From Haladaptatus caseinilyticus (GTDB lineage: Archaea > Halobacteriota > Halobacteria > Halobacteriales > Haladaptataceae): 64,000 nucleotides of DNA. Numbering within the stretch: the first letter of the stretch is position 1; each line of letters opens with the position of its first letter. Of this stretch, positions 1 to 9,524 are shown piece after piece. Below the pieces are notes generated by a model. It made no database searches. It was not told the DNA's origin and saw nothing but the letters and a program-made list of their open reading frames with translations. A program made the translations under genes and the position numbers. Where the stretch lies: NCBI RefSeq assembly GCF_026248685.1, contig NZ_CP111036.1:310001-374000 (forward strand), written 5' to 3'.

Positions 1-74
1 AAGACGTGGTGACGCTCCCGGCCGAAAACGCCGGACCGCTCATCCAGCGTGATGCGGCCGAGAAATTGGATTAG
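1..74 (+). CDS. C-terminal fragment of an unidentified protein (cut by the window edge)
   Basis: An open frame (third frame, from base 3) enters from the left edge and stops at TAG 72-74, giving about 23 residues that end RDAAEKLD. Codon use fits the neighbours, so it is probably the true end of a gene lying mostly outside the window. Too little is visible to assign a function. Bases 75-323 after it show no convincing gene. Confidence 0.5.
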   Translation, partial: DVVTLPAENAGPLIQRDAAEKLD

Positions 75-323
75 GAACTGCTTTCCGACCAAATCTTCGA
101 TTGTAAGACCGCTGGCTAAAAACCGATAGCCATACTCACCGAACGCGCGTGACTGGTCGTGCTTGCAGTGGGGAGCACGGCGGTCGTTTGGAAGGGGAGC
201 GACGCGCTGGAACGCGCGAGCAAGCGCCTGTCGGCCTACTACGGGTTGCCCGCAACCGTACAGGCGCCACCATCGTCGCTATCGGATCGAGTTTTCCGGA
301 GCTGTCGAGCGTCGTAAACGGCT

Positions 324-2585
324 CTATTGGAACGTCCGTCCCAACTGCTCCTGAGTCTCGGGTTCGGCGCTGTCGAACCGTTTTTCGATCTCCGCGTAAC
401 GTTCGCGGGTTTCCTCGGTGACGCTCGGCGTCACCTCGACCAGCGCGTTCTCGAAGTGTTCCGCGGTGATGCGGACATTGCCGACGCTTTCCCCGATATC
501 CTCGGGCGAGACGCTCTGGATGAACTCCCGACTCGCGGCCATCGCCGCTTCGCGGCAGACGGCCTCGATGTCGGCGCCGACGTAGCCTTCGGTTTGTTCC
601 GCGAGCTCGTCCAAGTCAACGTCGTCGGCCAACGGCTTGTGACGGGTGTGAACCTCGAAGATGGCCCGGCGAGCATCCTCGTCAGGAACCGGCACGTGAA
701 CGTGTCGGTCGAGACGACCCGGACGCAGGAGCGCCGAATCGATGAGGTCGGGGCGGTTCGAGGTAGCGATGACCACCACGTCTTCGAGCTCTTCGAGCCC
801 GTCCAGTTCGGTCAGCAACTGCGAGACGACGCGCTCGCTGACCTGCGATCCGCCACCGCCGTCGCGGCCGCGCTCCGTGGCGATGGAGTCGATTTCGTCG
901 AAGAACACCACCGTCGGGGCGTTCTCGCGGGCCTTGCTGAACACTTCACGGACGCCTTTCTCGGACTCACCGACCCACTTCGACAGTAGTTCGGGGCCCT
1001 TGATCGAGATGAAGTTGCTGTCGCTTTCGTTGGCGACGGCCTTCGCCATGAGCGTCTTCCCGGTTCCGGGTGGTCCGTACATCAGGACACCCTTTGCGGC
1101 CTGCATATCCAGCGACTGGAACACTTCTGGATAGTCGAGCGGCCATTGGATGGTTTCGCGGAGGCGCTCTTTGGTGTCTTCCAGTCCACCCACGTCCTGC
1201 CACGACACGTCGGGGACTTCCACGAACACTTCGCGGAGCGCCGAGGGCTCGATGCCCTTCAGTGCCTCCTTGAAGTCCCCTTCCGTGACTTTCAGCGATT
1301 CCAACACGTCCGCCGGGATCTCCTCCGAATCGAGGTCGAGTTCCGGACGGACGCGGCGGAGTGCGTTCATCGCGGATTCGCGAGCGAGCGATTCGAGGTC
1401 GGCACCGACGAATCCGTGGGTGTTGTCGGCGTACTCCTCCAAATCGATGCTATCCGCGAGGGGCATTCCACGCGTATGGACCTGCATGATTTCGAGGCGA
1501 CCGTCGCGGTCCGGGACGCCGATTTCGATCTCGCGGTCGAAGCGACCACCACGGCGGAGCGCGGGGTCGACGGCATCGACGCGGTTCGTCGCGGCGATAA
1601 CCGTCACCTCGCCGCGCTCTTCGAGGCCGTCCATCAGCGAGAGGAGTTGCGCGACGACGCGCCGTTCCACATCGCCGCCAGCCTCCTCGCGTTTCGGCGC
1701 GATGGAGTCGATTTCGTCGATGAAGATGATGGCCGGGGAGTTCTGTTCCGCCTCCTCGAACACCTCTCGCAGTTGCTCTTCGGATTCGCCGTAATATTTC
1801 GACATGATCTCCGGCCCCGAGATGGTCCGGAAGTAAGCGTCGATTTCGTTGGCGACGGCCTTCGCCATGAGCGTCTTCCCGGTTCCGGGCGGTCCATGGA
1901 GGAGTACACCCTTCGGCGGGTCGATGCCGAGGCGACTGAACAGTTCGGGGTGTCGCATCGGGAGCTCTATCATCTCCCGAACTTGTTCGAGTTCGCGCTC
2001 GAGACCACCGATGTCCTCGTAGGTCACGTCGGGACGGGCCTGTCCACCGGCACTGCCTCCGGCAGCGATTTCCTCGGCGGGGCGTTCGCTGATCTGGATT
2101 TCGGTGGAGTCGGTGACGACGACGGTTCCGTCAGGGTCGGTACTGGCGACTTTGAGCGGGATGGACTGGCCGGATCCCATTCCCATCAAGCCGAACCCGA
2201 ACGGAATCGCCTGCCCCTGCGTGATGGCCTGTCCACTCAACTTATCGCGGATGTGGGGCGCGATGTTGCCGCGAATCTGAAGGTTCTGTGGGAGCGCGAT
2301 AGTGACCCTGTTCGCGGGGTTCACGTCGGCCTTCTCGATGGTGACTTTGTCGTCGATACCGACGCCAGCCTCCTGGCGGAGTTTTCCGTCGATACGGATA
2401 ATTCCACGACCCTCGTCCTCGGGGTAGCCGGGCCAGACACGTGCGACTGCACGTCCCTGACCGCGACCCTCGATGACGATGTAGTCGCCGTTCTCGACGC
2501 CAAGTTCCTCCATCGAGCGTCGGTCGACCGCCGCGAGTCCGCGACCCGCGTCCTTCTGCTTTAACGGCTTGACAGTGAGTTTCAT
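324..2585 (-). CDS. cdc48: Cdc48/p97-type AAA+ ATPase (VCP-like unfoldase)
   Basis: The 753-residue protein has the full Cdc48 plan. An N-terminal double-psi barrel and Cdc48_2 region cover roughly residues 1-190, followed by two AAA+ modules. Walker A GPPGTGKT occurs near residues 233 and 505, with Walker B IFIDEID and VFFDEID after them. Arginine-finger segments ([21 protein letters not shown]) are present in both. The family forms a hexamer that pulls proteins from complexes and feeds the proteasome in archaea. Its start ATG overlaps the stop of the upstream Hsp20-like gene by four bases (ATGA), so the two are translationally coupled. The short C-terminal tail has no obvious HbYX motif. 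Identity is near certain; substrates are unknown. Confidence 0.97.
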   Translation of the reverse strand: MKLTVKPLKQKDAGRGLAAVDRRSMEELGVENGDYIVIEGRGQGRAVARVWPGYPEDEGRGIIRIDGKLRQEAGVGIDDKVTIEKADVNPANRVTIALPQNLQIRGNIAPHIRDKLSGQAITQGQAIPFGFGLMGMGSGQSIPLKVASTDPDGTVVVTDSTEIQISERPAEEIAAGGSAGGQARPDVTYEDIGGLERELEQVREMIELPMRHPELFSRLGIDPPKGVLLHGPPGTGKTLMAKAVANEIDAYFRTISGPEIMSKYYGESEEQLREVFEEAEQNSPAIIFIDEIDSIAPKREEAGGDVERRVVAQLLSLMDGLEERGEVTVIAATNRVDAVDPALRRGGRFDREIEIGVPDRDGRLEIMQVHTRGMPLADSIDLEEYADNTHGFVGADLESLARESAMNALRRVRPELDLDSEEIPADVLESLKVTEGDFKEALKGIEPSALREVFVEVPDVSWQDVGGLEDTKERLRETIQWPLDYPEVFQSLDMQAAKGVLMYGPPGTGKTLMAKAVANESDSNFISIKGPELLSKWVGESEKGVREVFSKARENAPTVVFFDEIDSIATERGRDGGGGSQVSERVVSQLLTELDGLEELEDVVVIATSNRPDLIDSALLRPGRLDRHVHVPVPDEDARRAIFEVHTRHKPLADDVDLDELAEQTEGYVGADIEAVCREAAMAASREFIQSVSPEDIGESVGNVRITAEHFENALVEVTPSVTEETRERYAEIEKRFDSAEPETQEQLGRTFQ

Positions 2586-2818
2586 CGTCTCACCTCGATA
2601 GTGAGGACGCCGTTGTTGATAAACGCTTGCGCCTCGCCTGCCGGCAGTTCGACTTCCGACTGAGTCTGCTCGCCGTCGTGCGCTACGACGACGATTGCCA
2701 CGTCATCGAGCACGTCCACGGACACGTCCGCAGTGCCGAAGTCGGCGGCGATGACCTCTCCGTCGTCGTAGCTATATCGACGGGCGATACCTTGCTGTGA
2801 GAGATGTTCGAGTGTCAT
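2582..2818 (-). CDS. small Hsp20-like beta protein upstream of Cdc48 (DUF7127-type)
   Basis: A 78-residue acidic protein of alternating beta strands with no membrane segment. Its end, [11 protein letters not shown], resembles the last strands of the small heat-shock alpha-crystallin domain (N-GVL-x-I), but the flanking oligomerisation arms are missing, so it is about half the usual sHsp length. It shares an ATGA overlap with cdc48 and is the first gene of that operon. The promoter has a TATA-like stretch at about 2849-2858 and an inverted repeat just upstream of the start. I believe this family is catalogued as DUF7127; that name is from memory. A role as a Cdc48 adaptor or chaperone partner is inferred from coupling only. 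Confidence 0.8.
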   Translation of the reverse strand: MTLEHLSQQGIARRYSYDDGEVIAADFGTADVSVDVLDDVAIVVVAHDGEQTQSEVELPAGEAQAFINNGVLTIEVRR

Positions 2819-2824
2819 CTTTAG

Positions 2825-2839
2825 CTAACCTTTGGTTAG
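2825..2839. promoter_or_regulatory. inverted repeat CTAACC-TTT-GGTTAG upstream of the Hsp20-like/cdc48 operon
   Basis: A perfect 6-base inverted repeat with a 3-base spacer lies 7-21 bases upstream of the start of the small Hsp20-like gene, between it and its TATA-like sequence (TATATAAAT, about 2850-2858). That position suits a repressor site at the transcription start. The core 13-mer recurs with one base changed at 42460-42472. Confidence 0.5.
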
Positions 2840-2992
2840 TTACACATCTATATAAATCTTTCCCCAGTGAAGACACTACCGTACTGCGATTTTCGAGAAT
2901 CCAGTCGAAATGCGGTTCCGATTCGGTTTCCCGTCGACGTCGGCTACCTTCGTCCGGAACTTTATGCCTCGTGCGTGTAAACAACACCCAGT

Positions 2993-3769
2993 ATGAAAAC
3001 AGTCACTCACCACGACCGAACGACGGCATATCGCATCGCGGACCGTGGGGGTGATGGTGACCCCGTCTTGTTCGTCCACGGAAGCGGTGGCACCCACGAA
3101 CTCTGGAAAGCACAACTGTCCCGTCTTTCTTCATCGATTCCCATCGTCGCGATCGATTTGAGCGGCCACGGCGAATCCGAGGATGTAGACGCAGACCCCG
3201 GGTGGAGCACCCTCTCTGCCTACGCGGACGACGTACTCGCAGTCGCCGAGGAAACCGGTGCCCGAACACTCGTCGGCAACTCGCTCGGCGGCGCGGTCGT
3301 CCTCCATCTCGTCATCGAACGCGACTTCGACCCCGACGCACTCGCCCTCGTTGGAAGCGGTGCAAAACTCTCCGTGTCGGACGATTTGCTCACGTGGCTC
3401 GATTCGGATTTCGACCGCGCCGTCCAATTTCTCCACGATGGTGACCGTCTCTTTCACGACCCGGACGACCGGTACGTCGAACTCTCGAAGGAATCGATGT
3501 ACGACGTCGGCCAGCGGATAACTAGCCGGGATTTCCACTCCTGTCACACGTTCGATGTACGTGACCGACTGGACGAAATCGCCGCCCCGACGCTCGCCGC
3601 CGTCGGCGAATACGACATGCTCACGCCGCCATGGTATCACGAGTATCTGGCCGACAACGTTCGCGACGGCCAGTTCGTAGAGATCGAAGATGCAGCACAC
3701 CTCGCCATGCTCGAAACCCCGGACGCGTTCAACGGGATGTTAACGAGATTTTTGAACGGTGTTCTATAA
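2993..3769 (+). CDS. alpha/beta-fold hydrolase
   Basis: A 258-residue soluble alpha/beta hydrolase. The oxyanion-side motif HGSGG is near residue 28, the nucleophile elbow GNSLGG near residues 96-101, the acid residue is in GEYDML and the catalytic histidine in DAAHLAML near the C-terminus, so the Ser-Asp-His triad looks complete. There is no signal peptide. Length and motifs match the esterase/lactonase/peroxidase-like hydrolases, whose substrates cannot be told apart by motif. It is monocistronic and convergent with panB. Confidence 0.9.
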   Translation: MKTVTHHDRTTAYRIADRGGDGDPVLFVHGSGGTHELWKAQLSRLSSSIPIVAIDLSGHGESEDVDADPGWSTLSAYADDVLAVAEETGARTLVGNSLGGAVVLHLVIERDFDPDALALVGSGAKLSVSDDLLTWLDSDFDRAVQFLHDGDRLFHDPDDRYVELSKESMYDVGQRITSRDFHSCHTFDVRDRLDEIAAPTLAAVGEYDMLTPPWYHEYLADNVRDGQFVEIEDAAHLAMLETPDAFNGMLTRFLNGVL

Positions 3770-3777
3770 TCTAAACG

Positions 3778-4587
3778 TCAGTACACGCCGTCTAATTCCT
3801 CTTCTACGTGCGAATGTTCCCTCGCAGGGAACTCACCGGACTCGACTTCGTCCCGGAACGCTCCGACTGCGCGTTCCATCTCGCTTCGAACGTCGCCGAA
3901 CTGCTTGGCGAACGACGGACTCCATTCACCTAACCCGACCGCATCGTTGATGACGAGCACCTGTCCGTCCGTGTGCGGCCCGGCACCGATTCCGATGGTC
4001 GGGATGTCGAGTTCCTCGGTGATGGTCGCCGCGAGGTTCGCCGGGACGTGTTCCAGGACGAGCGAGAACGCGCCCGCTTCCGCGTGTTTTCGTGCAAGGT
4101 CGAGCATCTCGTCTGCTGCTTCCTGGGATGTTCCTTGCCGGGCGTAGCCCAGTTCGTTGACGTGCTGTGGCGTCAGTCCGAGGTGTGCCATGACCGGTAT
4201 TCCGAGCCGTGTCAGCGTCTCGGTCAACTCGATAGTGTGCGTTCCGCTCTCTATTTTGACAGCGTTCGCGCCCTCCTCCTTTAGCATCCGACCGGCGTTC
4301 TCGACCGCGGTCTTCTCGTCGAAGCCGAAGCCCAAGAACGGGAGGTCGGCGACGACGAGCGCGTCTTCGGCCCCACGGGAGACGGCCCCGGTTCGACTCG
4401 CGACCTCATCCACCGTCACCGGGAGCGTCGAATCGTATCCCAGCACTGCGTTCCCCATGCTATCCCCGACGAGTATCATGTCGATGCCCGCGTCGTCAAC
4501 GATCGCCGCAGTTGGCGCATCGTAGGCCGTCAGCATCGTAATCGGCGCCGTTCCCGCCTTGGCGCGGATATCCCTCACCGTTGGCAT
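3778..4587 (-). CDS. panB: 3-methyl-2-oxobutanoate hydroxymethyltransferase (PanB)
   Basis: The 269-residue protein makes ketopantoate from 2-oxoisovalerate and methylene-tetrahydrofolate (or a C1 analogue), an early pantothenate/CoA step. Family marks include MLTAYDAPTA at the N-terminus, the metal and substrate region VGDSMGNAVLGYDST, AVKIE, VMAHLGLTPQ and IGIGAGPHTDGQVLV. Length is normal. It starts at an ATG with divergent transcription to the small membrane gene at 4692 and ends 8 bases from the hydrolase. It sits alone rather than with other coenzyme A genes. Confidence 0.96.
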   Translation of the reverse strand: MPTVRDIRAKAGTAPITMLTAYDAPTAAIVDDAGIDMILVGDSMGNAVLGYDSTLPVTVDEVASRTGAVSRGAEDALVVADLPFLGFGFDEKTAVENAGRMLKEEGANAVKIESGTHTIELTETLTRLGIPVMAHLGLTPQHVNELGYARQGTSQEAADEMLDLARKHAEAGAFSLVLEHVPANLAATITEELDIPTIGIGAGPHTDGQVLVINDAVGLGEWSPSFAKQFGDVRSEMERAVGAFRDEVESGEFPAREHSHVEEELDGVY

Positions 4588-4691
4588 ACGTCAGTCTCTT
4601 CGTTCGGGGGGCTTAACCTGCCCGGTCGGTGATGAGTCGACCCAGAACGAACCTGATAACTCTTAAGCCGACCCGGTTCCCGCGTTAACGT

Positions 4692-4934
4692 GTGCCCGAA
4701 CCAGTCGAGACATACAACCCGGATGGCGTCGATTATGGGTGGGTGATGCAGGTCACCTTCGTCACGACCATACTCATCGGCGCGCCGATCGTCGCGCTCA
4801 TCGCCGTCGTTTCGGGCGTCCCCTTACCGACGTGGGCGTCGCGCGTCTCCTTCGCAGTTCGCGTCGGTGCGATCGTGTGGTTCGTTACCGCTATATGTGT
4901 GTTTCTCTACGCTCGACGGCGGCAAACGGACTGA
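4692..4934 (+). CDS. small two-helix membrane protein (DUF5822-type)
   Basis: An 80-residue protein with a GTG start, a short soluble N-terminus containing YGWVMQVTF, and two hydrophobic segments at about residues 20-42 and 53-73, ending in a basic tail RRRQTD. The segment TTILIGAPIVALIAVVSG is a clear transmembrane helix. A TATA-like CTCTTAAG lies about 30 bases upstream, consistent with a leaderless mRNA. I recall this family as haloarchaeal DUF5822, function unknown; the family name is from memory. Confidence 0.75.
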   Translation: MPEPVETYNPDGVDYGWVMQVTFVTTILIGAPIVALIAVVSGVPLPTWASRVSFAVRVGAIVWFVTAICVFLYARRRQTD

Positions 4935-5147
4935 TACGCTCGGATCGGTCGAAGTGAATGAAACAGAGCGGAACCTCCGACGCCGAAAGTGAGGCGAAAA
5001 CCACGGCGCGGATCGAACCGACATCGACCAGATGTGTTGGTGAATGAGGGACTCGATTCGTGGCGTTTTCACGTCTCCGCATCCGGTTTATCGACCCCGT
5101 ATCGATATCGTTTCGATGTCATCTGTGATATTTATTTGAATATGGCC

Positions 5148-5157
5148 AATAAAAGTA
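5148..5157 (+). promoter_or_regulatory. TATA box of the bacterio-opsin-activator-type gene
   Basis: AATAAAAGTA lies 27-36 bases upstream of the ATG at 5184, the spacing expected for a near-leaderless haloarchaeal transcript. It argues that translation begins at 5184 rather than at the upstream in-frame ATG at 5142 or at 4989. Confidence 0.5.
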
Positions 5158-5183
5158 TTACTGAGAACCCCCGAGAAGGGGCC

Positions 5184-5834
5184 ATGACGGGGACGATTGC
5201 TGAAGTAACGTTTCCCGCCGACACATTCGCTCTGAACCGGACCCTTCAAGCGCTCGAGACGGCTCGGTTCGACGTCGAGCAAATCGTTGCACACAGTCGA
5301 AACCGGCTATTGCCGTTCGTCTGGGTCGAGACGACCGACCCCGAGGCGGTCGAATCCGCGTTCGATCTCGACGAAAGCGTCAACGACTTCCAGTTGATCG
5401 CTGAATTCGACGCCGAATGTCTTTATCAGTTGGAGTGGGTCGCCGGCGTCGAAGCGTTGGCGCATATCCTCCTCGAAGAGCGGGGAGCGATTCTCGCGGC
5501 GACGGGGAGTGAGGACACTTGGAACCTCCAGATACTGTTCGGCGATCACGACGCACTCTCACGGACCTACGACTACTGTGAATCACGCGGGATCGATCTC
5601 GAAATCGATAACATCCACGAGTTCTCGGGTGGGGAAAGCGGTCAGTTCGGCCTCACCAAAAACCAACAGCGGACGCTTCGACTCGCCTACGATCGAGGAT
5701 ACTATTCGGTTCCACGGGAGTCATCCGCGATGGCCCTCGCCGACGAACTCGGCGTCACACACCAGTCCGTCTCGGAACGACTTCGTCGTGGGCACGAGAA
5801 CCTCGTGAAGAACACGCTCGTTCTGGGAAACTAA
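5184..5834 (+). CDS. bacterio-opsin activator-type helix-turn-helix regulator
   Basis: A 216-residue protein with an N-terminal sensor-like beta/alpha region (MTGTIAEVTFPADTFAL) and a C-terminal HTH_10 domain starting at LTKNQQRTLRLAYDRGYY and ending in a recognition helix around THQSVSERLRRG. This is the layout of Bat-family regulators, of which haloarchaea carry many. There are no PAS or GAF domains, so it is a short member. The start is set by the TATA box at 5148-5157; longer in-frame starts exist. It converges on the HAD gene with a 4-base overlap of 3' ends. Target genes are unknown. Confidence 0.9.
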   Translation: MTGTIAEVTFPADTFALNRTLQALETARFDVEQIVAHSRNRLLPFVWVETTDPEAVESAFDLDESVNDFQLIAEFDAECLYQLEWVAGVEALAHILLEERGAILAATGSEDTWNLQILFGDHDALSRTYDYCESRGIDLEIDNIHEFSGGESGQFGLTKNQQRTLRLAYDRGYYSVPRESSAMALADELGVTHQSVSERLRRGHENLVKNTLVLGN

Positions 5835-6376
5835 ACGTACTCGAAAGTGATTCCCGCTCGCTCCGCAGTCAGTTCGTCTCGAGGAGAGTCGCCGATAAAA
5901 ATCGCATCTCCGTCGGCCTCCAACGCGCGTAGCGTTGCGCGTAGCGGTTCCGGATGTGGTTTTCGCGTCGCAACCGAGTCACGACCGACGACTGCATCGA
6001 CGTGCTCCGCGAGCCCGTGTGTTTCGAGGCTGACGTGGCACGCGGATTCGCAGTTCAGCGAGCAGACGCCGACGGGGACGTCACGGGAAACCAGTTCGTT
6101 TGCATGTGGTAGACGGATCGAACGCCGCGCACCGTCGCGCTCGTGTTCGCCGATTACCGCCTCTATCGCGTCGCGAGCGTTCGCCTCGTCGGCCAGATCG
6201 AGCATCTCCCAGAGGTCGGCCTCGCTCGCATCGACGCCGTGGGTCGCTAGCTCCGCCGTTACGTCCCGAGCCACCGTCTTCCAGTTCACGAGCAGTTGCA
6301 CCAGCGTCCCATCGAGGTCGTAGACGACCGCCGAAACGTCATCAGTCACGGTGGTGCGTAGGGAGTTTGGAGCCAA
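5831..6376 (-). CDS. HAD-superfamily hydrolase (phosphatase)
   Basis: A 181-residue HAD hydrolase. Motif I is VVYDLDGTLV near residues 17-26 (nucleophile Asp and acid Asp). Motif II Ser/Thr lies around VGVCSLNC, and motif IV is FIGDSPRDEL near the C-terminus. The small helical cap suggests a phosphoglycolate-phosphatase-like enzyme, but the substrate is not set by motif. It ends only a few residues after motif IV (ERAGITFEYV), slightly shorter than usual. Confidence 0.9.
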   Translation of the reverse strand: MAPNSLRTTVTDDVSAVVYDLDGTLVQLLVNWKTVARDVTAELATHGVDASEADLWEMLDLADEANARDAIEAVIGEHERDGARRSIRLPHANELVSRDVPVGVCSLNCESACHVSLETHGLAEHVDAVVGRDSVATRKPHPEPLRATLRALEADGDAIFIGDSPRDELTAERAGITFEYV

Positions 6377-6395
6377 AGGGACTTCGGTCGGCGGA

Positions 6396-6800
6396 CTACT
6401 CGACTGCGTCTTCGACCAACCCGACCAGCGTCGTGACGTCGGAATTCGGACTCACGGTGAAGAACAACCCTTCCTCGCCGACGAGAACTCGAATGAGCGT
6501 CACGTAATCCATCAACGTTACGAACGACCGTACCGCACCCGCACTTCGGAACACGTCCTCGAAGAGGTCTTTCTCCATGAAATCGACGTGGACGTAAGAG
6601 AGCACTTCTTCGAAATGGTCCACCATTTCGCGCTCGCTGTCGTACAGATCGAGCGTCATCTGATCGGCATAGAGGGTGTTGAAATCTTCAGTATCGTATT
6701 CTACGCAGAGATGAACTGAATCGCCCGCTTCATCTCGAAGAGCGGAAACCGCTCTATCTGCGTCGAACGAGACGAGGGATGAATCGTTGGAAATGGTCAT
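6396..6800 (-). CDS. haloarchaeal conserved protein of unknown function (DUF7522-type)
   Basis: A 134-residue acidic soluble protein without membrane segments. It starts ISNDSSLVSFDADRAVSALRD and contains the pattern YADQMTLDLYDSEREMVDHFEE, then ends DVTTLVGLVEDAVE. I recall similar haloarchaeal proteins under DUF7522, unverified. They are often near signalling or light-sensor genes, but here the neighbours are a phosphatase and an acyl-CoA dehydrogenase, so context gives no function. Confidence 0.75.
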   Translation of the reverse strand: MTISNDSSLVSFDADRAVSALRDEAGDSVHLCVEYDTEDFNTLYADQMTLDLYDSEREMVDHFEEVLSYVHVDFMEKDLFEDVFRSAGAVRSFVTLMDYVTLIRVLVGEEGLFFTVSPNSDVTTLVGLVEDAVE

Positions 6801-6861
6801 CGAATCACAGGGGAGGGTATCGAATCACACATCCCGGTCATGTGGTATAAAGCTACTGGGG

Positions 6862-7986
6862 TTATCCGAGCAGATTCCGAGCGATGACTTTCTTTTGGAT
6901 CTCCGAGGTACCTTCGTAAATGGTCGTTATCTTCGAATCGCGGTAGAATCGCTCCACGTCGAAGTCGGTCGTATATCCGTAGCCACCGTGAATCTGGACC
7001 GCTTCGTTCGTAATCTTGACGGCGGATTCACTGGCGAAATATTTCGCCATACTCGCCGCCATCGCGTGGTCTTCGCCAGCATCAGCGAGACGGGCCGCAT
7101 CCCGGGTCAGCAGACGTCCTGCTTGGAGTTTCGTCTGCATATCGGCGAACTTGTGTCGAATAGTTTGGATGTCAGCGATGGGGTTTCCGAACTGTTCTCG
7201 CTCGTGTGCGTAATCGATCGCTTGGTCGAGTGCCGCCTGCGAAAGGCCGACTGCCTGGCTGGCGATACCGATACGCCCACCGGTGAGGATGTGGAAGGCC
7301 GCAGATAGGCCACGACCTTCCTCGGTGAGTTGGTATTCGGTGGGAATCCGCACATCGTCGAAGATGAGGCTGGTCGTGTCACTCGCACGGAGACCCAGTT
7401 TGTCCTCTTTCTTACCGACCTCGACGCCCGCATCCTTCGGCACCACGAACTGCGTGACGCTTCGTGGATCGTTTCGGTCCGTTTTGGCGAACAGGATAAT
7501 CACGTCCGCGCGCTTCCCGTTCGTAATCCACTGCTTCTTGCCGTTGATGACGTATTCGTCGCCCTCCATCCGTGCTTCGGTGGACATCTCGGCCGGGTTC
7601 GACCCGGCCTCGGGTTCGGAGAGTGCGAACGCGCCGACGGGGCGACCTTCGGCCATTTCCGGAAGCCACCGTTCTTTCTGTTCTTCGTCGCCGAACTCGG
7701 CGAGACACGAGGTGGCGAGGCAGTGAACCGACAGTGCCGTCGCAACCGACAGTGAACCGTAGGCGACCTGCTCGTTGGCGAGACTGTAGGTCATCTTGTC
7801 CACGTCGATACCGCCGTACTCAACGGGTACCGTCATACCCGTCAGATCGAGTTCTGCGAGTCCGTCCCACACATCTTCGGGAAACTCCTGTTTCTCGTCG
7901 CACTCCGCCGCGGTCGGCCGGATTTCCTCGACAGCGAACTCCCGAACCACGTCTCGAATGGCCCGTTGTTCCGGGGAGAGGTTCAT
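6862..7986 (-). CDS. acyl-CoA dehydrogenase
   Basis: A 374-residue FAD-dependent acyl-CoA dehydrogenase. Seen: the N-terminal helical domain, FALSEPEAGSNPAEM and KQWITNGKRAD for FAD and substrate binding, QIHGGYGY, and the catalytic-base segment ITTIYEGTSEIQ near the C-terminus. It oxidises acyl-CoA to enoyl-CoA and passes electrons to ETF. I start at the ATG at 7986 (MNLSPEQRAIRD), the normal family N-terminus; a 44-residue longer frame is basic and unlike the family. Chain-length preference cannot be read. Confidence 0.95.
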   Translation of the reverse strand: MNLSPEQRAIRDVVREFAVEEIRPTAAECDEKQEFPEDVWDGLAELDLTGMTVPVEYGGIDVDKMTYSLANEQVAYGSLSVATALSVHCLATSCLAEFGDEEQKERWLPEMAEGRPVGAFALSEPEAGSNPAEMSTEARMEGDEYVINGKKQWITNGKRADVIILFAKTDRNDPRSVTQFVVPKDAGVEVGKKEDKLGLRASDTTSLIFDDVRIPTEYQLTEEGRGLSAAFHILTGGRIGIASQAVGLSQAALDQAIDYAHEREQFGNPIADIQTIRHKFADMQTKLQAGRLLTRDAARLADAGEDHAMAASMAKYFASESAVKITNEAVQIHGGYGYTTDFDVERFYRDSKITTIYEGTSEIQKKVIARNLLG

Positions 7987-8296
7987 ACGCGTTCTTCGTG
8001 TGCCGGCGGAAAAAGATACCCGTTCCACGATTGTGCAGTTTCGGCGTCGTTTCGATCCGTTTCGGGTGTCGATAGTCCGTCGTGTTGCTTGTTCCCGACA
8101 GTTGATGTGGCACTGCATGAAATCAAAGTTTTACTTCGTATTGGCATCAGTCAAAAACGGCAAAAGTACAACGTTGAGGGAATTTCAGCACCGTTACTGA
8201 TTGGTCGCTACCGTCGAAGACGATTTTCCGAGACGAGAGGCGAGTGGACCTTTCGCTTCGATCAGTTGGAAGTCCCGAATCGATGCCACTCATACG

Positions 8297-9493
8297 CTAC
8301 TCGCGCAGATAGGTCACGATCTCCTCCGGTTCCGCCGACAACCCTCCCCCCTGTGCGAACGCCGAACTGCCACCGCCGCCACCACCGAACGTCTCAGTTA
8401 CCTCGTCTATCACGGTGCCTGCCTCCACGCCGCCATCTGCGCCGACCACGACGAAGGTTGCCCCGTCTCTGCCGGCGAGCGCAACGACATCCGCAACCTG
8501 CCCCGAGAGCGCTCGAACACGCTCGGCGAGTTCGTTCGGACCGACTCCGTCGATGGCACCGACCAGCCATTCGGTACCGTTTCGGGACGTCGTCTCGTCC
8601 GCGAGGTCGTCTATTTTCGCATCGATGAGACGTGATTTCGCGTCGTGCAATTCCGTTTCGATGTCGTCGAGTTCGCCGGTGAGTCGATCGATTTCCGCGG
8701 ATAGGCTCGCGACGCTCGTTCCGGCGACTCGCGCCGCATCCAGCGCCGCGCGTTTCTCATCGGTTCGCTGCCGGATGGCGGACGGGCCGACGGCGAACTC
8801 GACGCGCGTCAGCCCTTCGCCGGGGTTCGAACGTTCGAGCACGGTCACCGGACCGATTTCGTCCGTGCTTCGTACGTGAGTGCCACCACAGGCCGCCACG
8901 TCCCAGCCGTCGATTTCCACGACTCGAACAGAGTCCGAGTCACTCAACACGCCTTCCTCGGTCTTCGTGTTGAACGCGATGTCGTCCCGTTTCATCGCAG
9001 TTGCCTTGGCAACTTCCTCCCACGACACGGGAATCGAATCCCAGACCGCACGGTTCGTCAGGCGTTCGAGTTCGACGAGAATGGCGTCGTCGATGTCCGT
9101 CGTCGTCTCGAAATCGACACGGATTTTCTCCGTACCGATATCGAACCCACCGTAGCCGAGATCGTCCAAAATACGCCTGCCAGCACCGTAGAGGATATGG
9201 CTCGCCGTGTGTGCTCGCATGCAGTATGTTCGAAACGATTCGTCGATGTGGGCGACGACCGCGTCACCTGCATCGAAATCCGGGTCGGAGTCGGTAGCAA
9301 GCGTATGAACGACCGCTCCATCCCGTTTCTGGACGTCTACGACCGGGGTGGACCCAATCGTCCCCCTATCGGCGGGCTGGCCGCCGCTCTCGGCGTAAAA
9401 ATACGTCTCGGAGAGCACCACGTCGCGCCCGTCCCGTCGTTCGACCGTCGTCTCGAAACTCGTTCGATACGGTTCCGCTGGTGCGCGAGTCAT
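8297..9493 (-). CDS. AlaX-type alanyl-tRNA editing protein with DHHA1 domain
   Basis: A 398-residue AlaX-L homologue. The editing domain has ESGGQPADRG, the zinc pair HTASH near residues 95-99 and CGGTH near residue 205. A helical linker (about residues 245-300) and a C-terminal DHHA1 domain ending in the glycine run FGGGGGGSSAFAQGGG follow. The family hydrolyses mischarged seryl- or glycyl-tRNA(Ala) in trans. There is no alanyl-tRNA synthetase catalytic core, so it is a free-standing editor. Confidence 0.93.
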   Translation of the reverse strand: MTRAPAEPYRTSFETTVERRDGRDVVLSETYFYAESGGQPADRGTIGSTPVVDVQKRDGAVVHTLATDSDPDFDAGDAVVAHIDESFRTYCMRAHTASHILYGAGRRILDDLGYGGFDIGTEKIRVDFETTTDIDDAILVELERLTNRAVWDSIPVSWEEVAKATAMKRDDIAFNTKTEEGVLSDSDSVRVVEIDGWDVAACGGTHVRSTDEIGPVTVLERSNPGEGLTRVEFAVGPSAIRQRTDEKRAALDAARVAGTSVASLSAEIDRLTGELDDIETELHDAKSRLIDAKIDDLADETTSRNGTEWLVGAIDGVGPNELAERVRALSGQVADVVALAGRDGATFVVVGADGGVEAGTVIDEVTETFGGGGGGSSAFAQGGGLSAEPEEIVTYLRE

Positions 9494-9524
9494 ACCGATT
9501 CTCCGAAACGGGCGGACAAAAACG

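Noticed and set aside
1146..2564. 472-residue plus-strand frame
   Set aside because: Antisense to Cdc48 with no recognisable domain.
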